Positions 23,713 through 35,056 of a stretch of DNA of 64,000 nucleotides are shown one piece after another. The stretch comes from Turbatrix aceti (taxonomy: Eukaryota > Nematoda > Chromadorea > Rhabditida > Panagrolaimidae), in contig OZ017766.1 in NCBI GenBank assembly GCA_963969345.1, forward strand, positions 11,036,001 through 11,100,000. The letters run 5' to 3'. The notes under the pieces were generated by a model that had not been told where the DNA came from, searched no databases, and saw only the letters and a list, made by a program, of their open reading frames with translations. Both the position numbers and the translations under genes were made by a program. Every line of letters starts with the position of its first letter. The stretch's first letter is position 1.

Positions 23713-24501
23713 TTACAGACACGAGAACTTAAAAAAATCCTGGAGGCAAACAAACAAACGATGATGATAAAAAACAAAAAAAAATCCAAAGAAAAACGAT
23801 GAAAAATTTTTTCGCGTCGAGAGTATCAAAAATCAAGATTTCATTGTTTTTATGATTTTTTCAATCGTTAACCAATTTTTCAAGGGTTACGTTCTTTTTT
23901 TTGATCATCTTTTGCCAATTTTTTTCAATTTACATTCTAAAATGATTGTCACTCTTTCAAAAAACCATTTATGCATGTTTTCAATATGTTGAAAAATCCA
24001 AAGGTTTCCAGTTTTTACAAATTTTTGCTAAACATCCAAAAACCGACTGAATGCTCAGAAACAAGGAACAGTTGCCATTTGAATTCACTAGGAATACGTC
24101 CGGGGTTGTGAAAGGAATCTTCATGGCAAGTCGGATGAGAACTCTAGACTGTCAGGTTTTTTAGGTCCTTTTTTTTACCTGACAGCCAGTTAGACCATTT
24201 TTTCCCAAAAATGTGCCCCAGCATATCAGTTATGCTCACCTGAGTTACAGTATCCTATTATGGTAATTTTCACAGATTTTATCTATTTCACAACATTACA
24301 TAACATTTACGTTCAAAATAAACGTAATTTTTTTGTTGAATTGGCCTAAAAATGGTTTGGCAAAGTGTGACAAATGAATTCTCGTTTTTCGTGCGGATGC
24401 ATTTTTGTGCAGTTTTCTCTCCAAATCTTTGCAAATCCAGTCTTCTGACACGTATCTTTCTGTTTTTGTTTCTGGTTTTTCTTCTCTGATCTGATTCAAT
24501 C
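23713..24501. promoter_or_regulatory. Divergent intergenic region of MPP-beta and J-domain gene
   Basis: This 789-base region must contain both promoters. A perfect 9-base stem, CTGTCAGGT at 24149-24157 with ACCTGACAG at 24177-24185, flanks a T-rich loop. No TATA box is obvious. The whole region except its first bases is missing from the right arm. Confidence 0.45.
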
Positions 24502-27500
24502 ATGGGTTTTTTCGACGAATTTTACGAAAAAATCCGAAATTTGCTAGGTGAAAATGCGGATGTTGTCAAGGTGAGCTTTTTGAAAATTTTTGTGAACGTA
24601 ATTTTATTAAAAAAATTTTTTCAGAAAAAAGATTACTACGAACTGCTAGAAATCACTTCCACAGCTACGGACGATGAAATCAAGAAATCCTATCGCCGAT
24701 TGGCACTCAAATGGCATCCTGATAAAAATATTGGAAAGGAAGAAGAATGCCGTGCTTATTTTCAACTTCTTCAGCAGGCTTACGACGTGCTTTCCGATCC
24801 ACGGGAACGCGCGTTTTATGACAAACACAAGGATAACATTCTGCGTGATGGTTGGTTTTTTTTTAAATTTTTTTATGAGTCATAAAAAAATTAATCTCAA
24901 AATCAATAATTTTTTATCCACATTTTTTTTATTTTCAGAAGATCCAAATGAAGAGCACAAAGACGAAGGCCTGGAACTCTTTCAGTTCTTCCGACCTTGT
25001 TATCGGGGCTACGGTGATGATGCTCAGGTTTGTTTGTTTGGCCTAGTTTTTGTTACTAAATATTTGGAGATGGATGTGGTTTCCGGGTCTGAACAGGTTT
25101 TTATGACACACATTATTCACGTGCGTTAAAAAAAAATTTACTCAAATGCCGGAAAATTATTGCAAACAAGAAAAAAACCTTTGAAAAACACGAAAAAAAT
25201 ACATTTTCTTGTTTTTGTACTGTTTTGACACGAAAATTATTTTTGTTATTTTTGATTACGGTATTTTGCAAAAACACGAATTTCACGAAAAGAAACAAAA
25301 AAACGTAAAAACACGCATTTTATTTATTTTTTACGGTTTTGACACGAAAGTTTTTTTTGTTACTTTTGAATACGGTATTTTGGAGCGGTGCATCATACCG
25401 TCAACTTTTACAATATTTTTTGCACGTTTGCTAGTTTTTTTTTGCTTTTTGTGGTCCAAAAACGTTTTCATTATTTTTTTTATGTAATCAGCAAATTTTC
25501 ATCCATCCAATTTTCGTTTTTCTGAAATTATTATATTTTCCTCTTTTTTTTCAGGGCTTTTACTCAATATACCGGACAGTTTTCGACACTCTGTCAACCG
25601 AAGAATATCCCTACCTCGACGAAGATGACCGAGAATTCCCCACATTTGGTCGAAGTGACAGCGACTACGACATGATCGTCGGTCCATTTTACGATTTTTG
25701 GACGAATTTCTCGACGAAGCGAACTTTTGCCTGGCTCGATAAGTGGAATCTTCGCGATGCTCCGAATCGACAGGTGCTACGTGCCATGGAAAAAGACAAC
25801 CGAAAGCTGCGCGAAGGCGCCCAGCGCGAGAGAAACGATGAAATTCGTTCCCTCGCCGCTTACCTTCGAAAAAGGGACAAGAGAGTTCAGGCGTTCCGTG
25901 CAACACTCGAGGAACGTCGAATCAAGGAACTTCAACGGGTCGAGGAAGAACGACTTCGTAGGCTTCGGGAAGACAGACTCAATATCGAGGATCACGTCGA
26001 GGACGAGGCTGTCATCGAGCAGAGAGTCCGGGATCTCGAAGAAATCGAAAACGCTCTCGATGCCCAGTTTGGCACTGTTGGCGAGCAAGAAGCTGGCAGC
26101 GAGGACGGAGAAGAGTACGGCACAGCTTGCGTCGTCTGTGACAAAGTTTTCAAGACTGAGTGAGTTTTTTTAAATTTAAAATGGTGAATTTGATTCTTGG
26201 CATAACCGAAATTATTGAAAACTAGAAATCTGGTTTTAGAAGCATATTTTACATAAAAAATTTTTTTTGATCATTTGCGAACAAAAAATAGCTAAAACAC
26301 ACTCAAAAGTGCAAAAAAAATATCGAAAATTTTAAATTTACTGTGTAACGTACAAAATACCGTATTCAAAAGTAACAAAACAAAAGTTCGTGTCGAAACC
26401 GTACAAAAACGTGTTTTTTACGTTTGGACGTTTGTTTTTTATTTTCTCTCGTTTTTTCATCCATTTTGAACAAGTTTTTTTTACGCGCAAAAACAATTTT
26501 TGTCATAAAAACCTAGGAACGAAAAATGATAAAAGTAAACCAGATAAATGGATAAAAACACGATTTTTTGTTTTGGAAGCTTTTTTTGAAGCTGGTGCGC
26601 AAAAAAAATTTTATGTCATTTTCGGACAAAAAAAGTGCGTGTAAATCAGCAAAGTTAAAAAAAAGAACGTAAAAGCTAAATGTACAAAGTACCGTATTCA
26701 GAAGTCACAAAAAAAAAAAAGAAAAAAAAAAGAATTTTTCGTGTCAAAACCGTACAAAAATGTCAAAATGCGTTTTTTTTTTCTTTTTTTTCAATTTTTT
26801 TTTCTTTTTTTTGGTTATGCCAAATAAATCAAATTATGCTACTTGTAAATAATTTCCATCGTAACCCATTTTTTTTCTTTCAGAAAAGCGTATCAAAATC
26901 ACCAAAAATCGAAGAAGCACAAACAGGCTGTCGACGAACTGAAAAGGCACATGAAAGAAGAAGACGCTTTGTTCCTGGACAGCGAAATTAATGACCCTGA
27001 AGACGATGACAATACGCCAGTCGCCAATGGCAATGGCAATCGACAAGGCAAGAAGAAAAAGAGACGAAACCGTCGTGAGAAATCTCCTGATGCCAACGAC
27101 GATGACGCTGTTGAAAATCCAGTTTCTTCGACTCCGGATGAATTGGCGGATGGTGTCGCAGAAATCAGAATAGATGATGATGCAAATTCTGAAGAAGTGC
27201 AGCCACCGGTTGAGACCACTCCGGTTGAATCTGTTCCTGCCAAAGCTCGTGGGGTTTTTTTTGATTATTTTTGGGGGCAACAAAAATTTTTTATCAATTT
27301 TTGTTGGAAAAAAACAACAAAAATTTTGTATCAATTTTTGTTGGAAAAAAACAATAAAAAGTAATAAAAAAAATTCATTTTTTTGTTCGCAAATTATCTA
27401 AAAATGTAATTTTTTTTTTTTTTGACAAAAACAAAATTTATTTACAAAATCAATTTCTTTTTTTACAAAAAATTGGTTTTGAACACAAAAAAAATTCTGT

Positions 27501-27871
27501 TACCGAAAAAAAGTATTTTCATGATTTTTTTCGTTTTTAACGAAAATACGCAATTTGAAAATTCGTTCCGAAAAAAAATTGCCGTCGAATTTTTTTTCAG
27601 ATTTTTTTTCTGCAACGTTCGTTTTTTTGGACCTTAAATATTGGTTTTTTTTGCAGAAAAATCCAAGAAAAAGACCAAGGGTACACCAGCCCCTCCACCC
27701 CCCAAGAAAGGCCCTACCGTACCCATCGAAAGCATTTGCAAAGTCTGTGGCCTAGATTTCGATTCGAGATCCAAACTCTTCAAACACATTGAAGCAACCG
27801 GACACGCTGCACTCAAAACCGACGTTCCGGCCAATGCTCCAAAGTCTGGAAAAAAGAAGGGCAGGAAATAA
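24502..27871 (+). CDS. dnj-17: DNAJC21/JJJ1-type J-domain zinc-finger protein (dnj-17-like)
   Basis: Six exons, 24502-24570, 24625-24850, 24939-25027, 25555-26159, 26884-27248 and 27657-27871, give 522 residues, close to the family's usual length. The J domain starts at KKDYYELLEI (residue 24) with HPD at 54-56. Next comes the family region GFYSIYRTVFDTLSTEE and a long charged helix rich in Arg and Glu. Two C2H2 fingers follow: CVVCDKVFKTEKAYQNHQKS (split by intron 4) and CKVCGLDFDSRSKLFKHIEA. An acidic and basic linker lies between them, and the tail is Lys-rich. JJJ1/DNAJC21 stimulates Hsp70 in late 60S ribosome maturation and release of the Arx1/PA2G4-type export factor. The donor of exon 5 is inferred from phase and is the weakest border. 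The start is the first ATG of the frame. The right-arm copy lacks exons 1-3 and most of 4. Confidence 0.9.
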
Positions 27872-27995
27872 ATTTTTTTTTGGAAACGATGAATAAATAA
27901 AATTTTACAACAAACGTTAAAAAAAATGAAAAATTTGTTCACCATTTATTTCTTTTATTTAACATTTATGATATTTATTTACAATATTATATCTA

Positions 27996-29092
27996 CTATG
28001 GGCTGTCACGCCGACGCCGAAACTGTTGACGACCAATCGGGCGACTATCGCCTCTGTCAGAAAGTTCCAAATCCGATGAACCCGGTGACTGAACCGAAGA
28101 ATTGGATTTGGTAGAATTGAGAAAAGTTGTCTTGGACGTCGATGCCGATGGATTGCTGCTTCCGCCGAGGAAGTATTCACTGCTCGACGATGCAGGTCCA
28201 CGTGGAGGCTTGGTGTTCGGGAATTTGACACGAAAGTCAACCTCGACGTGGACATCGTCGCCGAGGAGGGTGAGAAGCTGTTTGGTCAGTTCATTGAATA
28301 CGCGATCCAGACGACCCGCATGGGGGAGGGATGACGAGTTTTCTGTACGCTGAAAAAAATGTGATGTAAGGGTTTTCAAAAAAATTTGTCATCTTTGATT
28401 TTGGAGTCAAAAATGGCAAACTTTGATAAGTTTGATCATATCACGTTTTTGTCTTTGCCAATGGGCATGAAATTTTTCGCAGTTATCGTGCCAAATATAG
28501 TAATTGCATTTGGAATATCAGAGTTTGTTGGAAGTTGAATAGGCAGAAAAAAACTGGTGCCGAAATTGGCATTTTTGAAATTTTTCACGTGTCGCATTTC
28601 AAAAACTTTGACACTTTCATAGCCGGTTAGCATATCATTTGACTCAGTTTTTGATAGAGAATCTTTTAAAAATAAAAATGAGATGTTCCTTACTTAAAAA
28701 ATGCCGAAACGAAAATTGCTGCTATTTTGACATTTTTTCTTTGGCATTTTTTAAATTTGGACCCCTCATTGTTATATTTTTAAAAGATTCTCCATCAAAA
28801 ACTGAGTCAAATGATATGCTACCTGGCTCTGAAAGTGCCGCAGTTTTTGAGCCACGTCGCGTCAAAAATTTAAAAAATGCCAATTTCGGAACCCGTTTTT
28901 TTTTGTCTTTGCAAACTCTGATGTCACGAATTCCGTTACTATCCTTGGCACTTTAAATGCCAAAAATTTTATGGCCATCGGAAAAGATAAAAACGTCATA
29001 AAGACAAACTGATCAATGTTTGCCATGTTCGGGACGAGGCAAAAAAAACAAACCGTAGACGTGCATGACGAAGCCGTCGATGGCTGGCTCAT
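27996..29092 (-). CDS. Hypothetical 130-residue serine-rich protein
   Basis: I do not recognise this gene. Exon 1 (29054-29092) starts MSQPSTASSCTST and splices in phase 0 to exon 2 (27996-28349), which ends at a stop next to 27996. A predicted helix (RLDRVFNELTKQLLTLLGDD) is followed by a beta-rich segment (VHVEVDFRVKFP), then a Ser/Pro-rich disordered tail ending in QQFRRRRDSP. It is convergent with the J-domain gene, 124 bases between stops, with AATAAA signals on both strands in between. The intron contains a 624-base foldback MITE. Exon 1 is inferred only from a start codon, GTTTGT donor and phase, so it is less certain than exon 2. The right arm carries an identical copy at 40508-41604. 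Confidence 0.6.
28413..29036. mobile_element. Older foldback MITE inside an intron
   Basis: Ends ATGGCAAACTTTGAT and ATCAATGTTTGCCAT are inverted, and the two halves are complementary over nearly the whole length with many mismatches. Internal landmarks are TCAAAAACTGAGTCAAATGA and its complement. It has no coding capacity. It is present in both palindrome arms (copy at 40564-41187), so it predates the duplication. It resembles the younger MITE at 37842-38455 in structure and in GGCATTTTT-type motifs. Confidence 0.75.
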
Positions 29093-30609
29093 GACGCAAA
29101 CCGACTGACTGATTGACTGACTTGCACAACAAACAAACGACCGACGATTGATTGACCGGGCAATGATCGAATGACGTAACTTTTCCCAAAACATTCAAAT
29201 GCCAAGAAACAATGATAATTTTCTTGTTCTGTTTTTTTTTGGCACAACTTTACTATTTTTTATTTTGCATGCTTTCGTGTTTTGTTTTCACCTTGAAACA
29301 ATAAAAATTTTTCACAGCCGGATCTGATAGGTCACGATAAATAGTTGATCTGTGATGCTACTCTATCACTTGCAAGTAGGGTGAGGTGTACCCGCAGGCA
29401 TTCCCCCACTACAAGTTATACCGAAAAACACTCATCGATCACATTTTGTACACTTTGTTTGTGTACTTTAGTAACACCGTTCTCGGGTAACAAACAAACA
29501 TCTCTACCAAAATGGGCGTTATCAACGATCGGTGCCGGCTTGGAAGAACAACAGGCCCTTGATGTTGGGTTGTAAAAATATTACAGCTAAAATTTTTACA
29601 CAAATCGTTGAGAAAAATAAAAAAAATCAAATTCTGACAATTTTCAATGAAGTCCACATTTTTGGACCCTAGCCAAAGATCGGGTTTTTAATTGGATCAC
29701 GGATTATTTGGAACAGGCCGATTTGATTAGATGTGAAAAAAATCGTAATATTTGATAAAAACTTTCAAAAATGAAAGAAAAAATATAAAAAAAAATTAAA
29801 AAAATTAAAAAATACGAAATTTTTACTAGTTTCAATTTTTTCAAAAAAACTGTTCGAAATTAATTTACTTTTCAAAATAATTGCATATTTGTGTTTTTTT
29901 CTGAATTTGGAAATTCGTACAAATTTCTAACATTGCATTTTTTTCGACAAGTTCGGTTTTTGGTTCTTGAATGTTTTTTTTTCGCATAAGCAATCATGTT
30001 TTTGTTGCTCCTTACGGATGTTTTATAAAAAAAAACTGTTCTAGAAGGAAAGGACTGTTGACCTTATTTTACAGTGAGACAGTTGGTTTTTGAGCCTTTT
30101 TGCACCAAAATTTGTTGTGATAAGGACTACGTAGTATTATACATACTTATTTGTTTGTTGTCAATCGAGTGCATCTCTGACATCTGAATGTTTGCCCTTT
30201 AAAAGCAATCACGTGAATGAATGTTGCTGATCAAAACAAACTTTATCTAGGATGATAGGATTCACAACGGGTTGATGCATACCGGATTTTTCATGGCTCA
30301 TGCTGCAGCAAAAAAAAACGGGCTTACATGCAAAAAAAAATATTTTACAAGATTAATAAAAACATTGAACCAGATTTTTTGGAAGTAAAGTTTTTCTGAA
30401 ATTATAAAAATTTAGAAATAAAGATCATGTAGTAGCCAAATTTTTTTCAAAATCGAGTGTTTATCAGATTTGCGTCATTCAATAAAAAAAATTTCTGTTT
30501 TTATTAACAAAATTGTAAAAAAAATTGTTGATATTCAAAACACAATGATTCTAATTCGTCAAACTTACACCCCAAATAAGAATCATTGTTTTTGTAATAA
30601 CAAAAGTAA
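29093..30609. other. AT-rich region without recognised gene
   Basis: Upstream of the 130-residue gene on the minus strand. A short block at 29330-29580 is less AT-rich and may hold regulatory sequence. I found no tRNA, snRNA or conserved frame. Mirrored at 38991-40507. Confidence 0.5.
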
Positions 30610-30775
30610 TAACATCCAATACAGTATTCGAAAAAAAGTAGTATACAGAATACAGGTTATGTATCAACATTGCACGTTGACGTTGAATTGTCTCGTATTT
30701 GCGCACCGCACCCACTTCACGTCATCCGGGAAATTGGGCAGTGCCCGAGGGGCACGTGTAGTAGCAAGTTCGACT
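30610..30775 (-). pseudogene. Relic of a GT92 C-terminus
   Basis: Read on the minus strand it aligns with the last coding segment of GT92-3. RTCYYTCP matches RTHYACP, and after a frame change PDDVKWVRCANTRQ matches PRMTGVRCADTRQ. A stop follows. No other part of the gene is recognisable nearby. It is an old, decayed family member. The copy at 38825-38990 in the right arm is the same. Confidence 0.75.
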
Positions 30776-31601
30776 TTGAACCAATTTTTTTTTGGTCAAA
30801 AAACATCAAAAATTGTCAATTGTTTTTAAAACTATGATAAAAAATATCAAAAATGCTGACAACAAATATTATACTTGAAAAATCAAGATTAGTATCAAGA
30901 AGAAGTGTCAAGATTTCAATTTTTGCATGTTTCTGAACTAATTTAGTTTTTTTTTTGCTGGAGGTTTTGTCAAAAAAAATTATTTTTTTTTTAATTATTT
31001 TGAGTAAAACAAATTATTTTTAATTTAAAAAAATATTTTTGACAAAACCTTCAACAAAAAATTATCATTCAGATTTTCGTTTGATCGGGGGAACCACCGA
31101 TTTGATTTTGTACTTTTACCCCAAGTTTTCTTTTTTTTCTCTAAGTAAGAAAAATTGTTTTTGTTCTGTGTAAAAAAATCAAAGGTCATCCCAATTTTAT
31201 ATAGTGCATGCATGAAAATTTTTTAGATCATCATACAAAAAGTTGGGGATGCTGTAAGACTGATTCCGTTATGTTGTTCTCAAATCTGTGCACGCCTGAA
31301 AGATAAGTGCATCAAGAGAAAAACCAGCACGCACCTGGTTTGCACGTGTAATTGTAAAGTTCTTGAAGAAGAATGCTCTTTTTGAATGTACTCAACATTC
31401 ACATGAATCTACTTTGGTCGGTTGGAAGATGCATGATCTTACGCCTATGTAGGTAGGGTCGTAGCAAGTTGTTGTTTGCTATGTAAAAAAAAAGATTGGG
31501 GGTTGTTTGTGCGATTGTTCTTCGGTGATCCATCAATATTTGATAACGTTTGCAAGAAATATGTATGTAAGTATGTGTACTTTACATGTGCTATCATGTA
31601 G
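30776..31601. other. AT-rich region without recognised gene
   Basis: No coding frame or RNA gene is seen. At 31142-31148 the bases TAAGTAA mark the place where the right arm carries a 614-base MITE; read on the minus strand they are TTA, C, TTA. Confidence 0.5.
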
Positions 31602-31868
31602 TGTTGATCATCGTGAACACTGACAGTTGTGAGCAGGCAATATGATATCTGTTTATGTATGCTAACAGAAATCATGATGAAGGGTATAAAAGGGGGTCGT
31701 CCTCGGCGAGTTGGGGTAACCGATCCCGTTCTCTGACTCTGCCGCTGCTCTGACCAGATTGTGGTCGGTCAATCACCGGTGCTCCGCGTACTTAGCTTTG
31801 CACCCGCACTCGCACTCGTTGTAAATAAATAATCGTACTCTGCAGAATTCTTCAACGGAGTACGACTG
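31602..31868 (+). mobile_element. Probable LTR with strong TATA box
   Basis: The block begins TGTTGATC, has GGTATAAAAGGGGG at about 31684, AATAAATAAT near 31822, and is followed at 31869 by TGGGCGCCATGCC, which could be a tRNA primer binding site. These parts come in the order expected of a 5' LTR. The GC content is above its flanks. I see no matching second LTR and no gag or pol, so it is a fragment or solo LTR. Mirrored at 37119-37385. Confidence 0.45.
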
Positions 31869-33930
31869 GGCGCCATGCCAATGTGATCCGATTCGCTTTC
31901 CCGTCTCCTTTTCCCTGGCTCCTGCGCTCCGATTTCGGCGATTGTTGTTGTTTTCCTTTCGAAACTCTAAATACTAAATCACAACACGTCACAAAAAGTG
32001 TGAACAGCTTTATCTTGCAAAATATAAAAAATAGGGGTGGAGCGCACTCCAATATTTATTTGTTGCTGTGACCGAAAAGCCGAAAACTGCCACCGCGACT
32101 GCGCGAATTATGACACATCTAGATCTCATCATCTCTCTGCGCTGCGCTGCTTCCCACCACCAAAACCGCTTTGTTGTCATGGGATTTTCATGTGGATATT
32201 CTGGGAAATACGGCAAATTTTTGATGCTTTACTGAGTTTAATCCTGATTACAAGAATTGTGTCATAAAACATGAACCAAAACGAACCAAAAATTAAGGCC
32301 AGTCGAATTTGGCTCGATTTTTCAAAAAATATAAAAAAAATAATTTTTTTGTATTTTTTTAAATATCAATTTTTGATGCTTCTGCAGTCGTCCAAAAATG
32401 CTTCCGGAAAAAGCCCCGCCCCCCACAAATATTATTTATAAAAAAACATTTACGACCGCAAAAAAAAGGATGACCAAAAAATAACGACCGCAAAAAAAGG
32501 ATGACCAAAAATTTTGAGTGTTCTTCTCTTACATGTTTATGTTTTCTGCAACAAAAAATCGAACCCCGAAATAAATAATTGCAAAAATCATGTTTTTTTT
32601 CACCCAACCCAAAAAAGGAATTCCGTTTACCACCCTCAACAGATCTCTGAGTTATGCGATTTTCAACAAAAAACAACTTTTTGCACATTATTTTTTTGAA
32701 GGTTGGCTGGCCCATAGATTAGAAATTTATAAGAAATATCGGAAATTAAAAAAAAAAACGTGATTCATTGACGCTAACGTTTTGACGTGAGTCACGCACA
32801 TATAGCAGCTTTGAAAATTTCAAATTGCATTCCGCTCACATAAAAATACACACTAACAAATTCTGGTTTACCTATCGTATGTAACTAAATAACAAGCCAC
32901 AACTTGTCAAGCTACGATAGATAGATTGACCATGATTAACTTGTTTCATCTAGAGCGTTAAAAAAATGCAGTAAGGCTCTATCAATCAAACATTGACAGG
33001 TTTTGTCTAGATTTTTCTAGACATTTTTTTCCGTGACGTAAAGTTTTACGACCATTGGGATTGATTGTACAATTGTACAATTTTAGGTAAGAAAATTGAT
33101 TTGTTAGACAATTAACGAGCCATAAAATTGATACTATTATGTATTAGTACACAAAGTTCGTATCTCGTACTTTGTACCCCCCAATTCGCACCCAATCAGT
33201 AACTTGATTATTGTTTTGTTTTTTTATGTTCCGCATCAAAGTTAGATTACGATAGTTTACGATAGTTTTTTTCATTTGTCTAATGGACTTTGATTTGTCC
33301 CTATCGTATGTAAAACAAACCACAATCAGCATGTAGTCGTGTGTCTGATATTATTTCCGATGAGTCAGGTAAACTGACACAAATCACGTGCAAAACTCGT
33401 GCGCAAACGATTGTGTGACGGCGGCGGCGGCGCGACGAATCATGTCCAATTTTGTTTGCATACTCCAAAAGTACGTGCGTTCCCAATGCACTGGATAATA
33501 ACCACCCCCACGTAGATACATATGATTTAATCACAAAGTGTGTTTCACCGTGAAATGCTAGCGCTATGAAGAAAAATGGAAGGAAATGGGAAATGCATTC
33601 AAACACCCCCAACTTTGTATTTGCTGGAAATCAAATGCGCTTTTTTTCACATTTCTGTTTTCATGAATTTTATAAATGATGAAATGTGGTTCAAAAGTTT
33701 GAATTTCTGGTATTGGTATTATTTTTTTGGTGTTTTTAAAGGAAAAACACCAAAAAATAAAATTGAAGAATGTGCGTTTTTAGGACAAAAAAAAATGCGT
33801 TCGGCGATTCTTTGTGATGCAAACTTTTTCACACGCAAGTGATAAGTCATATATTGCTTTTGGGTTTTTTGATGGAAGATACGATAAAGTAAAGTAAAGT
33901 ACGCTTAACAAAAGAGATCTTGATTAATGC
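31869..33930. other. Non-coding stretch between two LTR-like blocks
   Basis: The first 200 bases may be the leader of the preceding LTR-like element. The remainder is AT-rich with repeated CTATCGTATGTAA motifs at about 32874 and 33301, and a GGCGGCGGCGGCG run near 33420. No gene recognised. Mirrored at 35057-37118. Confidence 0.45.
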
Positions 33931-34179
33931 TGTCGGGAATTCTTCCCGAGTGTGGGAACGCTTGGCGTTACGTCCCGAACGCGTCTCTCTTTTCATCGTC
34001 GTACCTACGTTTTTCCCTATTCATTGTTGTTTTCCCAAGATGTAGCGTGCGGTTGTTTTCTCCGGAGTTCTCAATAAACGCTACTATCCATCTTGTGAGT
34101 CTTCCTAACAACAATATCGTGTTCTGTTCTCGCGTGGTCCAACTCCGTTGTGGAATTGGAAGGACAGAACTCCGATACA
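33931..34179 (+). mobile_element. LTR, plus orientation, at the palindrome centre
   Basis: A 249-base block runs from TGTCGGGAATTCTTCCCGA to CTCCGATACA, with CAATAAACG as a polyadenylation signal. An identical block lies inverted at 34808-35056. It ends in CA as LTRs do. What follows is not a clean primer binding site here, unlike on the other side. Confidence 0.75.
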
Positions 34180-34807
34180 TGCATGTTGGGGCCGCGGGAG
34201 GTCACAATGAAAGGAAGCGGGTGGAAAGAGATCGAGTGCAATCAAGGGGTTACCGTTTTCTGTAGACCAGGCCGCTGTCTCTACTGTAGGAATGGTCGCT
34301 GGTATTTCTGTCAGGCAACATGGTATTCCGCGCGCCGACTACAGTTTGCCTATCTGTGCTCCGCAGGCTCGTCCGCCCTTTGCTGCTCCGCATCGGTGGT
34401 CGTGGCGAAACGGCGCGGTCCTGCTTCACTGTAGCTCGCGTGCCTTCTCGTATGACGACTTCTTGCTTCGTCGAGTCCTCAGGTTGCCTCCCTTCACACT
34501 CCACCGAGATGTGGACGTGTTTCCGGCTCCGGACTTACTACCCTGAGTAGGCTCCCCCCTGTCGCGCCAGTGTGACCTTATCGTTAATCACTGGGAGCAG
34601 AATGACGCATCACTCGCTGCCTTTTCTCCACGACCACCGATTTGGTTCAGCCATTGACTCACGAGCCTTGAAAATACCACTGATGCCTCGAAATACCATG
34701 TTGATTGACCGAAATACCCTGCGTCCATGCGTCCAGTAGAGAAGAGGCCGGGTTCGTAGAACAGCAGATGCACCCGAAAGTACACCCGCTTCCCGGCCGA
34801 TGCACCA
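34180..34807. other. Palindrome spacer: two diverged retroelement leaders head to head
   Basis: The GC-rich spacer is not random. Its left half read forward and its right half read in reverse share segments such as GAAGCGGGTG, CTCTACTG, CAACATGGTATT and CGGTGGTCGTGG, but are otherwise diverged. Both look like the 5' internal region of related LTR retrotransposons. Short frames in it do not match gag or pol that I can name. Confidence 0.6.
34791..34807 (-). other. Primer binding site complementary to tRNA-Gly
   Basis: Directly after the minus-strand LTR comes TGGTGCATCGGCCGGGA. Its complement is the 3' end of tRNA-Gly(GCC) including the CCA tail, so reverse transcription would be primed by that tRNA. 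The same site occurs at 54263-54279 next to another LTR. Confidence 0.8.
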
Positions 34808-35056
34808 TGTATCGGAGTTCTGTCCTTCCAATTCCACAACGGAGTTGGACCACGCGAGAACAGAACACGATATTGTTGTTAGGAAGACTCACAAGATGGA
34901 TAGTAGCGTTTATTGAGAACTCCGGAGAAAACAACCGCACGCTACATCTTGGGAAAACAACAATGAATAGGGAAAAACGTAGGTACGACGATGAAAAGAG
35001 AGACGCGTTCGGGACGTAACGCCAAGCGTTCCCACACTCGGGAAGAATTCCCGACA
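34808..35056 (-). mobile_element. LTR, minus orientation, at the palindrome centre
   Basis: Inverted copy of 33931-34179 with no difference that I can see. It is followed on the minus strand by a good primer binding site. Its position at equal distance from the centre makes it part of the palindrome arms, so the LTR insertion predates or was copied with the duplication. Confidence 0.75.

Larger units (their letters stand above)
12260..34179. repeat. Left arm of giant inverted duplication
   Basis: This arm pairs in reverse with 34808-52831. Paired coordinates add to 68987 next to the centre, 69600 beyond the MITE in the right arm, 64892 beyond the rearrangement and 65091 beyond the N gap. Apart from those events the arms look nearly identical over some 17 kb. 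The outer limit is exactly the terminus of the foldback element at 12259. Confidence 0.95.

Noticed and set aside
26170..26883. Short frames in the long intron of the J-domain gene
   Set aside because: Low-complexity A/T runs with Phe/Lys-rich translations; the flanking exons join perfectly across it.
29330..29580. snRNA or spliced-leader RNA gene in a balanced-composition block
   Set aside because: No recognisable U-snRNA or leader motif, and no fold that I could confirm by eye.
34791..34807. tRNA-Gly gene fragment
   Set aside because: Only the 3' 17 bases with an encoded CCA are present and they abut an LTR. That is a primer binding site, not a gene.
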